The position numbers and the translations under genes are program-made. Shown here piece after piece: positions 1 through 8,375 of a DNA stretch of 42,398 nucleotides. The DNA lies in the NCBI GenBank assembly GCA_021777225.1, contig JAJYDQ010000036.1:1-42398 (forward strand), read 5' to 3'. Position 1 is the stretch's first letter. Each line of letters opens with the position of its first letter. The notes below the pieces were generated by a model. That model was given only the letters and a program-made list of their open reading frames with translations, searched no databases and was not told where the DNA came from. The stretch comes from Deltaproteobacteria bacterium. GTDB lineage: Bacteria > Desulfobacterota > Desulfomonilia > Desulfomonilales > Desulfomonilaceae.

Positions 1-767
1 GCCCTCTGGCCATCAAAGCCACTGAAAATTTCCGTAAAAACAAGAAATATTATGACGAAGCTACGCAGGCCTTAGTCCACCAGGGATTCGATCCCTTCGA
101 CATGCCCAATCTGAAACTAACGCCGACTACAAAAGAATCCATGGCCATTAACGAAGTGAACGGTCCAGCCATCATTATCTCTGCCAACGGAATGTGTTCA
201 GCCGGGCGAATCAAACATCATCTGAAGCATAACCTTTGGCGACCAGGAGCAAGCGTCATTATTGCAGGGTTCCAGGCACAGGGAAGCACTGGAAGGCAAA
301 TCGTCGATGGAGCCAAAACTGTGTCAATTTTTGGGGAAAAAGTAGCGGTAAGGGCAAAAGTATTTACCATTGGTGGCCTGTCCGCTCACGCTGATCAAGC
401 TGACTTACTGGCATGGGTAGGTCATTTCTCCGAAAAGTCGAGTCCCACCATCTTCGTAACACACGGTGAGCCGACTTCCAGCCAGGCTTTGGCGGCAAAG
501 ATTGAAGAGAAATTTAAACTCTCGGCCTACGTGCCCAAGTGGCGCGAAGTCCTAACGCTGGATCATGTAGAAGCTGTTCGTGAGATAGTCCCAGAGCCCG
601 TATCCGTAGATTTACGTCAGGATATGCTAACTCTGGCAGAAGAGATTGAAGCGGAAATCTCGAGGTTCAAAGAACAAATAGCGATTAAAACTCCAAAGTT
701 TTCCGAGGAGGACCTTGAAAAGCTCAAAGACATTCATGAAGAACTACAATCTGTTATCTCCGGATAA
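1..767 (+). CDS. MBL-fold (beta-CASP) RNA-processing hydrolase, C-terminal part
   Basis: The reading frame is already open at nucleotide 3, so the gene starts before the window; about 254 residues are visible. They match the second half of the beta-CASP metallo-beta-lactamase family (CPSF73/RNase J-like nucleases). The stretch ISANGMCSAGRIKHHL is the typical strand-turn-helix after the beta-CASP insert. GGLSAHADQADLLAW supplies the motif-B histidine and FVTHGEPTSSQAL the motif-C 'HGE' of the RMMBL domain. The HxHxDH metal-binding motif should lie in the missing N-terminal half. A glutamate-rich helical tail follows residue ~190 of the visible part. Family members are zinc-dependent RNases. 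The frame ends with TAA, followed by hairpins but no T-run. The family call is firm; the RNA substrate is unknown. Confidence 0.9.
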   Translation, partial: PLAIKATENFRKNKKYYDEATQALVHQGFDPFDMPNLKLTPTTKESMAINEVNGPAIIISANGMCSAGRIKHHLKHNLWRPGASVIIAGFQAQGSTGRQIVDGAKTVSIFGEKVAVRAKVFTIGGLSAHADQADLLAWVGHFSEKSSPTIFVTHGEPTSSQALAAKIEEKFKLSAYVPKWREVLTLDHVEAVREIVPEPVSVDLRQDMLTLAEEIEAEISRFKEQIAIKTPKFSEEDLEKLKDIHEELQSVISG

Positions 768-774
768 CATACCA

Positions 775-808
775 GTTTCGCTCAGAGTGAAACGTCACGT
801 GATCACGT
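775..808. other. Two adjacent inverted repeats between convergent genes
   Basis: A 7-bp stem (GTTTCGC / GTGAAAC, one G-U pair, 5-nt loop) at 775-793 is followed by the perfect 12-bp palindrome ACGTGATCACGT at 797-808. They sit just after the stop of the MBL gene and 68 bp from the end of the convergent gene. There is no T-run on either side, so intrinsic termination is uncertain. The palindrome could instead be a protein-binding site. Confidence 0.3.
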
Positions 809-876
809 CATCTCGATGAAGCACGGCGAGGAGAAATCACTCCCCGTCGCAAATGAATACAGGTTGGCAAGTTTTA

Positions 877-1614
877 TTATTTCATGCTTCTCAGCCGAAC
901 GTCGATCCCCTGAACGCCTTTCATGAGATTTGTCAGCTTGGACAAATCTGTGTCGCCAGTATGATAAGGATACAAAATCTTCGGTTTGAAAGCCTTGGTA
1001 GCGTCAGCTACCATTTCCGGAGTCATTGTGTAAGGTAGATTCATAGGCAGAAATGCTACGTCAATGTTTTTAAGGGCCTTCATCTCAGGAGTATTCTCGG
1101 TATCGCCAGCTACATAAACCCGTTTGTCTCCAAAAGTGAAGATGTAGCCATTTCCAACTCCCTTGGGATGATAAGGCACCCCCGGGGCCCTCATGTGAAC
1201 AAGATTGTAGGCCGGAACCGCCTCTATCTTAATCCCTTCCACTTCTTTCGTATCACCATTGTGCATGATGATTCCACCCGGAACGGTTTTCGCGCATGTT
1301 TCGGTGAGAACGACCACAGTATTTTTTGTCCGGATTTTTTTAATTGCGGCCGGGTCCAGATGATCCTGATGTTCGTGAGTAAGGATTATGACGTCCGCTT
1401 TCGGTAATTCTGAATAATCAGCCAACTTACTCCAAGGGTCTACATGAAATATTTTTCCGCCATAGTTGAACATCAATGTTCCATGACCAATAAAAGTGAT
1501 TTTCAGATCACCACCGGATGTTTTGATCACATCCGTTTGAAAGGGCTGCCCCGCCATGGCTGCAGAACCAACCAGTAAAAACATTAAAGATGAAATCAGG
1601 TATACTTTGATCAC
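877..1614 (-). CDS. Exported MBL-fold metal-dependent hydrolase (UPF0173-like)
   Basis: This is a 245-residue single-domain metallo-beta-lactamase-fold protein. The first ~21 residues (ISSLMFLLVGSAAMAG) form a signal peptide, so the enzyme is probably periplasmic. Metal ligands are visible in order: H80, H82, D84 and H85 in THEHQDHLD, D171 in AGDTENTPEM, and H218 near the C-terminus. It resembles the 'beta-lactamase superfamily domain' group (UPF0173/UlaG-like), whose substrates are mostly unknown. The start is GTG at 1614, six bases after a perfect AGGAGG, which makes GTG more likely than the internal ATG. It appears to be a single-gene unit convergent with the gene at the window edge. Confidence 0.88.
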   Translation of the reverse strand: MIKVYLISSLMFLLVGSAAMAGQPFQTDVIKTSGGDLKITFIGHGTLMFNYGGKIFHVDPWSKLADYSELPKADVIILTHEHQDHLDPAAIKKIRTKNTVVVLTETCAKTVPGGIIMHNGDTKEVEGIKIEAVPAYNLVHMRAPGVPYHPKGVGNGYIFTFGDKRVYVAGDTENTPEMKALKNIDVAFLPMNLPYTMTPEMVADATKAFKPKILYPYHTGDTDLSKLTNLMKGVQGIDVRLRSMK

Positions 1615-1688
1615 GCAGGTCCTCCTTGAATCGATTCAATTAATAATTTTGGGCCAGTGAACGTTCTGGCGCTCTCTCAAAGTCGAAT

Positions 1689-1708
1689 GGCCGGCTTGCG
1701 CGCCGGCC
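1689..1708 (-). terminator. Possible terminator hairpin after the Gly-rich gene
   Basis: A perfect 7-bp GC stem (GGCCGGC / GCCGGCC) with a 6-nt loop lies ~50 bp downstream of the stop codon of the minus-strand gene ending at 1757. Read on the minus strand it is followed by ATTCGACTTT, which is only weakly T-rich. It may end that transcript or stabilise its 3' end. Confidence 0.4.
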
Positions 1709-1756
1709 TCCTATGAAAATCCATAGAACTACTTTAGGCGTAAAATCCACGGCAGC

Positions 1757-3067
1757 CTATAGGGCAGGACTTGACGCAGCCTCGTTTCCCTTAGCTGGCG
1801 GTTCTTTCAAACGGATCATTAGCCATTCCTGGGTCTGTTCTTTACCAAAATGCACCAAAACACCCGTTTCGTCCTTAGTAAGATTGTAAATCCCTGTCTC
1901 CATTATCACGGCATTTTTATTCTTATCGGCAAAAGTCCACACAGCACGCTCAGATTCTTTGTCAACCATACCCTTGATGGGTTTGGCTTTGTTGTCTTTG
2001 CTGTTGAAGTATGTTCCCTGTATGGCGCCTTCCTTGTTAACAGCCAGTTGAAGGACCATGTCCGAAGCTTTGCTGGCGTCCTGAGTGACGGCGAAAACTC
2101 CTAACGGCATCCATTGATCCTTGTTATTTGTGACTTTGGGCGCCTTGTCTATTATCTGGACCGCCTGGTCATAATACTCGGGGGCAGAACAGAGACGTTG
2201 ACCATTTAGATAAACGTAATTATCAGCATAATAGAAATTGGAGCCATAGTCATAGTACATTGGCGCTCCCCAACCCCATGGGATCCATGAACTCAGCGCA
2301 AGCCATGAAGCCGGTCCCCACCAATAACCCCAACCGTAGCCACCCCATCCGCCGTAGCCACCATAGTTGTTGATGATGTAAGGGTGGTTACGCCACCAAT
2401 TTCTATTAAATGCGTTGCCATACCGCTGTGAGTAATTGTTTCGGAGTTGCTGAGCCGTTTGAGGATTTATCCGGTTGCTAAAGCTTGTCCCTTGCACGGG
2501 GGTGTGCCCGCCCACTGAGTTTAAGCCGGCTGCCGATCCACTCTGAGCAAAGTGATGCAACGCCATAGCTCCGGCGGTAGCTCCCACGGCTGCGGCGCCA
2601 ACTCTGCCCATACCGGTCCTCGTTTGAGCAGTTCCACTATTGGGCATGTTGAGGAAACGCTGAACTTGACCTCGCGAAGGATTGCCCTGTCCGGTTTGTC
2701 CACGGAACTGTCTTTGGCCCGAAACTGTAGGCTTGGAATATCCACCACCTCTGCTTGTGCCTCCACCTCCACGGTAAACACTACCACCTCGGTAAACTCC
2801 ACCATTCCCACCGAAACCTCTGACAGCGCCAGATCCTCCAAAGCTTCTATAGGCGCCACCGTAACCACCGCCTCCTCCGAATCCGCCACCCCTGTAAAGT
2901 CCGCCACCGCCTCCTCCGTGCCATCCTCCACCTCCACCATGAAATCCACCGTGACCACCGCCTCCTCCGTGCCCTCCACCGCCTCTGAATCCAATGGCGT
3001 CAGTCGAAGGAGCCAACATGGCGACGACCGATAAGAAAGTTATTATAAGGTATGATATCTTTTTCAT
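1757..3067 (-). CDS. Secreted Gly/Trp-rich protein with conserved C-terminal domain
   Basis: This 436-residue protein has a signal peptide (residues 1-24, cleavage probably after STDA). Residues ~27-125 are extremely glycine-rich, with GGGG, HGG, YRGG and WHGG repeats. A Gln/Asn/Ser-rich linker follows, then a Trp/Tyr/Gly stretch around 230-290 (YGGWGGYGWGYWWG). A globular C-terminal domain from ~320 begins WMPLGVFAVTQDASKASDM. From memory, that domain matches proteins annotated in planctomycetes and deltaproteobacteria as 'mu-protocadherin/cell-surface protein', of unknown function. The gene has GAGAGG six bases before ATG. It is probably an envelope or extracellular structural protein. The low-complexity GGN codons create long open antisense frames that are not genes. 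Confidence 0.85.
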   Translation of the reverse strand: MKKISYLIITFLSVVAMLAPSTDAIGFRGGGGHGGGGGHGGFHGGGGGWHGGGGGGLYRGGGFGGGGGYGGAYRSFGGSGAVRGFGGNGGVYRGGSVYRGGGGTSRGGGYSKPTVSGQRQFRGQTGQGNPSRGQVQRFLNMPNSGTAQTRTGMGRVGAAAVGATAGAMALHHFAQSGSAAGLNSVGGHTPVQGTSFSNRINPQTAQQLRNNYSQRYGNAFNRNWWRNHPYIINNYGGYGGWGGYGWGYWWGPASWLALSSWIPWGWGAPMYYDYGSNFYYADNYVYLNGQRLCSAPEYYDQAVQIIDKAPKVTNNKDQWMPLGVFAVTQDASKASDMVLQLAVNKEGAIQGTYFNSKDNKAKPIKGMVDKESERAVWTFADKNKNAVIMETGIYNLTKDETGVLVHFGKEQTQEWLMIRLKEPPAKGNEAASSPAL

Positions 3068-3211
3068 TATTGCCTCTCTTTAAGAGTTCGATGCGGGACC
3101 TAGTAGCATTACCTGGATGAGACAAGTTTCTCGCGAATATGTTCTGCCCAATCATTTCGCAGTGAGGCTTCAAACAAGCGCCTGTTAGAGGCATTAGAAT
3201 TTTAGGAGGGA

Positions 3212-3250
3212 TATGGCGCACAAATGGAGTTGCGCCATAAACTGCGCCAT
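3212..3250. repeat. Three copies of TGCGCCAT upstream of the Gly-rich gene
   Basis: The octamer TGCGCCAT occurs inverted at 3213-3220 and direct at 3231-3238 and 3243-3250. The first two form a 9-bp stem with a 10-nt loop; the two direct copies start 12 bp apart. The cluster lies ~145 bp upstream of the minus-strand Gly-rich gene and ~30 bp after the TauE gene ends. The minus strand shows no T-run after the stem. The arrangement fits either a multi-copy operator or a TauE 3' hairpin. Confidence 0.4.
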
Positions 3251-3277
3251 TAATGATATCCTTCGACGAAATCTGGT

Positions 3278-4075
3278 CTAGATCAGCTTAAAGAGCACAT
3301 GAGTTCCCATTACTACCAGCAAGACAGCAAACACCTGTTTAAGTCTTTTTACGGGCAAACGATGGGCGAGTTTTGCTCCAAAAGGCGCTGTCAAAACACT
3401 CGCGCAAACGATGCCGCCAAACGCGGGCAGGTATACATAGCCTAATGAAAGAGCCGGCAGTGCAGCCGCATGCCAACCCGAAAGCACGTACCCTAGCGTG
3501 CCCGCTACCGCTATAGGAAACCCAATCGCTGCGCTTGTTCCTATGGCGACATGCCCTCGGACGTTGCACCAAATCATGAACGGAACGGACAAACTTCCGC
3601 CACCAATCCCCACGAAGCTCGAGACTACCCCAATCAAGTTTCCAACTCCGAACATTCCAAACTTACCTGGAAGGCCCCGTGATGCGATTGGCTTCTTATC
3701 CAAGATCATCTGAATAGCGACATAGTAGAGAAAAACTACAAAAAAAGCGCTTAAGATGGCGGTTGGCATTCTTGATGCGACACAGGAACCGAAAAATGTC
3801 CCAAGCAGGATCCCCAATACGACACCTCGAAAAATGTCCCACCTTACCGCGCCGACTCTATTATGGGCCATGAAGCTGGATACTGATGTAAGCATTATGC
3901 TCGCCATTGATGTTCCAAGGGCTAGTTTCATGATCTCTTCATGGGAGACGCCTTGTCCAGCGAAGCAGTAGACAAGTGATGGCACAATTATTATGGCGCC
4001 CCCTATCCCAAGTAACCCTGCAAGCATCCCTGCAACAATCCCCACAACTACGTAAGTTAACATAACAGTGATCAT
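3278..4075 (-). CDS. TauE/SafE-family sulfite/organosulfonate exporter
   Basis: This is a 265-residue polytopic membrane protein, the usual length for the TauE/SafE (DUF81) family, with about eight predicted membrane spans. The two family repeats are visible: GIVAGMLAGLLGIGGAIIIV near residue 12 and GVVSSFVGIGGGSLSVPFM near residue 150. Members are thought to move sulfite, sulfoacetate or other anions across the inner membrane. The substrate here cannot be told from sequence. The ATG at 4075 follows AGGA by seven bases. A 61-codon open frame just upstream overlaps this start as ATGA, but it lacks support as a gene. The gene is divergent from the SNF2 helicase gene. Confidence 0.92.
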   Translation of the reverse strand: MITVMLTYVVVGIVAGMLAGLLGIGGAIIIVPSLVYCFAGQGVSHEEIMKLALGTSMASIMLTSVSSFMAHNRVGAVRWDIFRGVVLGILLGTFFGSCVASRMPTAILSAFFVVFLYYVAIQMILDKKPIASRGLPGKFGMFGVGNLIGVVSSFVGIGGGSLSVPFMIWCNVRGHVAIGTSAAIGFPIAVAGTLGYVLSGWHAAALPALSLGYVYLPAFGGIVCASVLTAPFGAKLAHRLPVKRLKQVFAVLLVVMGTHVLFKLI

Positions 4076-4315
4076 CTCAATTCCTGTTCACAATTTTCAA
4101 AAATCAGTCGCCAAATTTTGCAGACAAATTTCCGGACTTGACTACGTGTTAGCGCTTTGTTAAGCCATTGTTTCACAATATATACGAATCGTGAGAAATC
4201 AAGGCCAAGCTTGGGCTCATTACTCAAAAATTCGATCAACGTCTGTCGGCGCCGCATCTGTGCTGCGGCCCTGCGCTCTATGCAATCTTCATACGTTCGT
4301 TAAAAGGCGCTTCTT

Positions 4316-7300
4316 ATGATTGTCCTACACTCTGGAATAAATGAAGATCAGCTCTTTGTGTGGGGAGAAACCGGGGAAATTCCTGAAGCGAAGAAAGCTC
4401 TTGGCAAGGGCCTCAAAATCGCGACCAATGTCCCGCTTCAATATCCCATGGATTTGGGGCCTAAGCCTTTGCTTGACCTTATGAGGACACTTCCGGGCAA
4501 TTTTAAGCCCAACAAGACATTTTTGCGACAATTGTCGGCCTGGCTTCCGACACAAGGACACAAGCCTGTCCCCAGTCCTCTTTTCGGAGACATCCCCAAC
4601 TCACGGCGCAAATTCCAAATAGGCCCGTGGAGTGTGACTGCGTACGAACTCAGAAAGGACGAGACAATCGACTTGCTTTGTTCCTGTCTCCAACGACACA
4701 CTCTGGCTCAAGGTTTAGTAATCGGCGATGATCTGGCATACTGGGCAGAAGCGTTGCGATTTGCCGGGAGCATGGTTGCCCGTCAACGCTATATTCCCGA
4801 AGTGATTAGGAACAATGAAGAGTTTTACGCTAGATGGGGGGCCATATTCTCCGCGGAAGATTCTGAACACGTAACAGCGATGGCAAAGCGTATGCCTCCG
4901 GTCGCCCGATGTCTCGGTGGTATAGACTCGGAGATTCCTCCACAATCCAACCCAATCGGCCTGCTGAAACGGTTTGTGTTTAACACCGTAGATCATCTTG
5001 TTCGGTTCTCTGCTCCTGATCGTTTTTCCGGCCCAATAATCAGTAAAGGAACTACTTTTGACAGCGTTCACGACGCGTGGCTTCATGCGTTGCAATCTCC
5101 AGACAGCTTGATCCATGGTCAAAAGTCTGAACTGAATCAGCTTTGGCAAACAGTCCGTAACTGGAATAGACCAATTGCGGTAGCGGAATCATCTCCATTC
5201 CGTCTTTGTTTCCGAATTGAGGAGCCTACTTCTCCGGAGACTATACCGAGGAATCGTCGCGTCATCCCCGATGAAAAATGGCGCGTCCACTATTTAATCC
5301 AGTCTTGCAGTGATCCAAGCCTTATTGTCCCGGCTAAGGACGCTTGGAAACCCAAGCCCAAGATGTTGTCCGCGCTTAAAACAAACCCTTCCGACCTTCG
5401 GGAGTATCTCCTGCTGTCCTTGGGCCAGGCTGGCAGTATATGTCCTAACATCGAGAAAAGCCTTAAATCCACTCAGCCGGATGGGTACGCGCTGGACACC
5501 ATTGGCGCTCACCAATTCCTCACAGAGAAGGCTGTCTTGCTTAAACAATCCGGATTTACGGTTATGTTGCCGGGCTGGTGGACCAGGTCCGGGACAAAAG
5601 AAGGGCTATCCCTAAGGGCCACTGTAAAAAGCCCGAAATTAAAGGCCTCAAGTGGCTTATCCCTGGGCGCTATCGTTGACTTCGATTGGGAAGTCGCCCT
5701 CGGTGGCGTCAAATTGAGCCTCCCTGAATTAAAAGCTCTGGCCAAATTGAAATCTCCACTGGTTCAGTTGCGTGGACAATGGGTGGAAGTCAGCGTGGAG
5801 GAAATCCAGGCTGCTGTTGATTCGTGGAAAAAGAAAGAATTGTCTAAAACAACAGTGGGAGATCTGATTAAAATGGCTGTCGGAGCAAAAGATTCGCCTC
5901 TTGGATTTGAGTTCGAAGGGGTTACTGCTAGGGGTTGGGTAGGTGACCTTCTCCAGCAACTAGAGGGTAGTTCCCCATTAGAACAACTATCTCCGGCCGA
6001 TACCTTCAATGGAACACTCAGACCCTATCAGACTAGAGGTTTTTCCTGGCTCGCATTTTTGGCCAAATGGGGAATGGGCGCATGCCTCGCCGATGACATG
6101 GGACTTGGAAAAACTGTGCAAACTTTGGCGCTTATACAGCGCAATCGATGTTCTAACGAGAAACGGCCTGTCCTGCTAGTGTGCCCTACTACAGTGGTCA
6201 ACAACTGGCAAAAGGAAGCTGCTAAATTCACTCCGGAACTCCCTGTGCTGGTTCATCATGGCATCGGGAGGAATAAGGAAGACGCATTCAAGAAGGAGGT
6301 CATGATTCATGCGATCGTCGTCATGAGTTATGGGCTCCTCTATCGTGACCTGAAGTTCTTGCAGGAAGTGGATTGGGCGGGTCTTGTCCTTGACGAAGCT
6401 CAAAACATTAAGAACCCTGAAACCAAACAGGCCAAGGCCGCTCGATCTTTAAAAGCGGACTATAGAATCGCCCTAACTGGGACACCAGTAGAGAACAATA
6501 TAGGTGATTTATGGTCCATAATGGAATTTTTAAATCCAAATTTTCTTGGAACACAAGCGGAGTTCAAACGAACATTTTTTGTTCCAATTCAGGCTGAACA
6601 TAGTCAGGTAGCCACTGAGCGACTCAAGCGCATAACCGGACCATTTGTTCTTAGAAGATTAAAAACAGATAAATCCATTATTTCAGACCTTCCCGAAAAA
6701 CTTGAAATGAAAGTAATGTGTCCCCTGACAAAAGAGCAGGCATCCCTATACACCGCAGTGGTCAAAGAAACTGAAGAGGCTTTGAAATCTTCTCAAGGCA
6801 TCCAGCGTAAAGGGCTCGTCCTGGCCACCCTCTCGAAGCTAAAACAGGTTTGCAACCATCCTGCCCAGTTCCTTAAAGACAACTCTTCGATCCCCGGACG
6901 GTCTGGCAAGCTGTCACGGCTCACTGAAATGATCGAGGAAATCATAGAAGTTGCTGAAAAAGCATTGGTTTTCAGCCAGTATGCGGAAATGGGCAAGCTA
7001 CTGCAGAAGCATTTGATGGAAACATTGGGCCGAGAGGCCCTTTTCCTTCATGGAGCTGTGACAAGAACTCAGAGAGACCGGATGGTCGAACGTTTTCAGA
7101 ACGATGGAGACGGCCCGGCCATCTTTATTCTATCGCTCAAAGCTGGGGGGACCGGTCTTAATCTCACAGCCTCAAATCATGTTTTCCACTTTGACCGATG
7201 GTGGAACCCGGCTGTGGAGAATCAGGCTACGGATAGGGCTTTTCGTATTGGCCAAACTCGAAATGTTCAAGTCCACAAGTTCGTCTGTGCAGGGACTATA

Positions 7301-7444
7301 GAAGAGAAAATTGACGACATGATTGAAAACAAGAAAGAACTCGCCGATCAGGTTGTAGGCGCTGGGGAAGGATGGATTACAGAGTTGTCCAACGAAGATC
7401 TGAAGGAACTCTGGAAACTTCGCAAAGAAGCTATAGGAGATTAA
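4316..7444 (+). CDS. SNF2-family DEAD/DEAH-type helicase (bacterial HepA-like)
   Basis: This 1042-residue protein is a bacterial SNF2-type double-stranded DNA translocase. The N-terminal ~400 residues match nothing I recognise. Residues ~420-545 (from GFTVMLPGWW onward) look like the SNF2-associated DUF3670 domain. The ATPase core starts near 565. Its motifs are motif I DDMGLGKT (593-600), motif II DEAQ (693-696), motif III LTGTPVENN, motif V GGTGLNLT and motif VI QATDRAFRIGQ (970-980, arginine finger region). All key residues are present, so the motor should be active. The downstream SWIM zinc-finger gene starts 1 nt after the stop, so the pair is one transcript and probably one functional unit. 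The ATG at 4316 has a modest AAAGG nine bases upstream. Repair, transcription recycling and defence are all possible roles. Confidence 0.93.
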   Translation: MIVLHSGINEDQLFVWGETGEIPEAKKALGKGLKIATNVPLQYPMDLGPKPLLDLMRTLPGNFKPNKTFLRQLSAWLPTQGHKPVPSPLFGDIPNSRRKFQIGPWSVTAYELRKDETIDLLCSCLQRHTLAQGLVIGDDLAYWAEALRFAGSMVARQRYIPEVIRNNEEFYARWGAIFSAEDSEHVTAMAKRMPPVARCLGGIDSEIPPQSNPIGLLKRFVFNTVDHLVRFSAPDRFSGPIISKGTTFDSVHDAWLHALQSPDSLIHGQKSELNQLWQTVRNWNRPIAVAESSPFRLCFRIEEPTSPETIPRNRRVIPDEKWRVHYLIQSCSDPSLIVPAKDAWKPKPKMLSALKTNPSDLREYLLLSLGQAGSICPNIEKSLKSTQPDGYALDTIGAHQFLTEKAVLLKQSGFTVMLPGWWTRSGTKEGLSLRATVKSPKLKASSGLSLGAIVDFDWEVALGGVKLSLPELKALAKLKSPLVQLRGQWVEVSVEEIQAAVDSWKKKELSKTTVGDLIKMAVGAKDSPLGFEFEGVTARGWVGDLLQQLEGSSPLEQLSPADTFNGTLRPYQTRGFSWLAFLAKWGMGACLADDMGLGKTVQTLALIQRNRCSNEKRPVLLVCPTTVVNNWQKEAAKFTPELPVLVHHGIGRNKEDAFKKEVMIHAIVVMSYGLLYRDLKFLQEVDWAGLVLDEAQNIKNPETKQAKAARSLKADYRIALTGTPVENNIGDLWSIMEFLNPNFLGTQAEFKRTFFVPIQAEHSQVATERLKRITGPFVLRRLKTDKSIISDLPEKLEMKVMCPLTKEQASLYTAVVKETEEALKSSQGIQRKGLVLATLSKLKQVCNHPAQFLKDNSSIPGRSGKLSRLTEMIEEIIEVAEKALVFSQYAEMGKLLQKHLMETLGREALFLHGAVTRTQRDRMVERFQNDGDGPAIFILSLKAGGTGLNLTASNHVFHFDRWWNPAVENQATDRAFRIGQTRNVQVHKFVCAGTIEEKIDDMIENKKELADQVVGAGEGWITELSNEDLKELWKLRKEAIGD

Positions 7445-7445
7445 C

Positions 7446-8375
7446 ATGAGTCGCTGGGATTATTACGGTCACTACACTCCTTCCGTCCCGATCGAAGTCA
7501 AGGGCGGAGTCAAATCCCAGAGCAAGCGGGGAGCATTCGGACAGAGCTGGTGGGCGAAACGCTGGATATCCGTTCTTGAAAGTTTCAATATTGGGGCCAG
7601 GCTCCAACGAGGGCGTTCTTACGCCCGTCGTGGTCAGGTAGCGTCTGTAGACATCTCAAAAGGCTTAGTTACCGCCAAGGTTCAAGGCTCCAGAAAAACC
7701 CCATATTCTGTAATCATAAACATCAAAACCCTCTCAAGACCTGAATGGGAAAAGATCGCCGCAGCCCTCTCGTGTCAGGTGTTCTTCATAGCTAAACTGC
7801 TTGCTGGCGAGATGCCTCAGAATATTGAGGATGTCTTCAAAGAGGCCAGAATCAGCCTTTTCCCTGAGAAATTAAAAGACCTTGAGACGAATTGTTCGTG
7901 CCCTGACTGGTCCAATCCCTGTAAGCATATAGCCGCCGTGTATTACCTGTTGGGTGAAGAGTTCGACAGGGACCCCTTTTTAATTTTTAAACTAAGGGGT
8001 ATGGACCGTGATGAACTTGTGGGCATGATGGATATTTCATCGGTTCCTGATGATATCGCTCTGGATGAATGCCTGACGGAGTCTGATAAGGAACAGGAAG
8101 CTGATACTCTGTTTCCACCGGAACCACTCCCTTGTGACCCGGAATTATTTTGGCGACTGGTCAAAAGCAGCGACCCAGATACCACCGAGGTCTCCATCCC
8201 AACAAGTCCAGGGGCGCAGGTCAAGAGGCTTGGAGGTTTTCCACTCTGGCGTGGTAAGGAGAATTTCCTTGAGTTCCTCGAGAGAGCCTACACCAAAGCG
8301 TCTCCCGTCGGACTGGAAATATTCCTTGGGCAAAATAGAACCAACGAATCACTTGAAAATCAACAAGCTCGTTGA
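7446..8375 (+). CDS. SWIM zinc-finger protein, partner of the SNF2 helicase
   Basis: This 309-residue protein has a clear SWIM zinc finger: C150-x-C152-x6-C159-x-H161, followed by the usual hydrophobic IAAVYYLL helix. The N-terminus (SRWDYYGHYTPSVPIEVKGG, then GQSWWAKRWISVLE) matches the conserved start of bacterial SWIM proteins encoded beside SNF2 helicases. Residues ~205-240 are acidic and low in complexity, and a small C-terminal region ends in a Gln/Asn tail. SWIM domains bind DNA or proteins. Here it probably targets or regulates the helicase encoded 1 nt upstream. AGGAG seven bases before the ATG lies inside the helicase stop region. The last 16 bp overlap the convergent YheT-like gene. 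Confidence 0.9.
   Translation: MSRWDYYGHYTPSVPIEVKGGVKSQSKRGAFGQSWWAKRWISVLESFNIGARLQRGRSYARRGQVASVDISKGLVTAKVQGSRKTPYSVIINIKTLSRPEWEKIAAALSCQVFFIAKLLAGEMPQNIEDVFKEARISLFPEKLKDLETNCSCPDWSNPCKHIAAVYYLLGEEFDRDPFLIFKLRGMDRDELVGMMDISSVPDDIALDECLTESDKEQEADTLFPPEPLPCDPELFWRLVKSSDPDTTEVSIPTSPGAQVKRLGGFPLWRGKENFLEFLERAYTKASPVGLEIFLGQNRTNESLENQQAR

Noticed and set aside
2521-3034. Long open frames on both strands over the Gly-rich gene (up to 160 codons)
   Set aside because: They arise from repeated GGN codons of the real gene. The products are low-complexity Ser/Thr or Val/Glu repeats with no ribosome site.
4072-4257. 61-codon minus-strand frame overlapping the TauE start as ATGA
   Set aside because: The overlap looks like translational coupling, but there is no Shine-Dalgarno before its ATG, no recognisable sequence, and TauE has its own AGGA site. 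It would need conservation data to accept.
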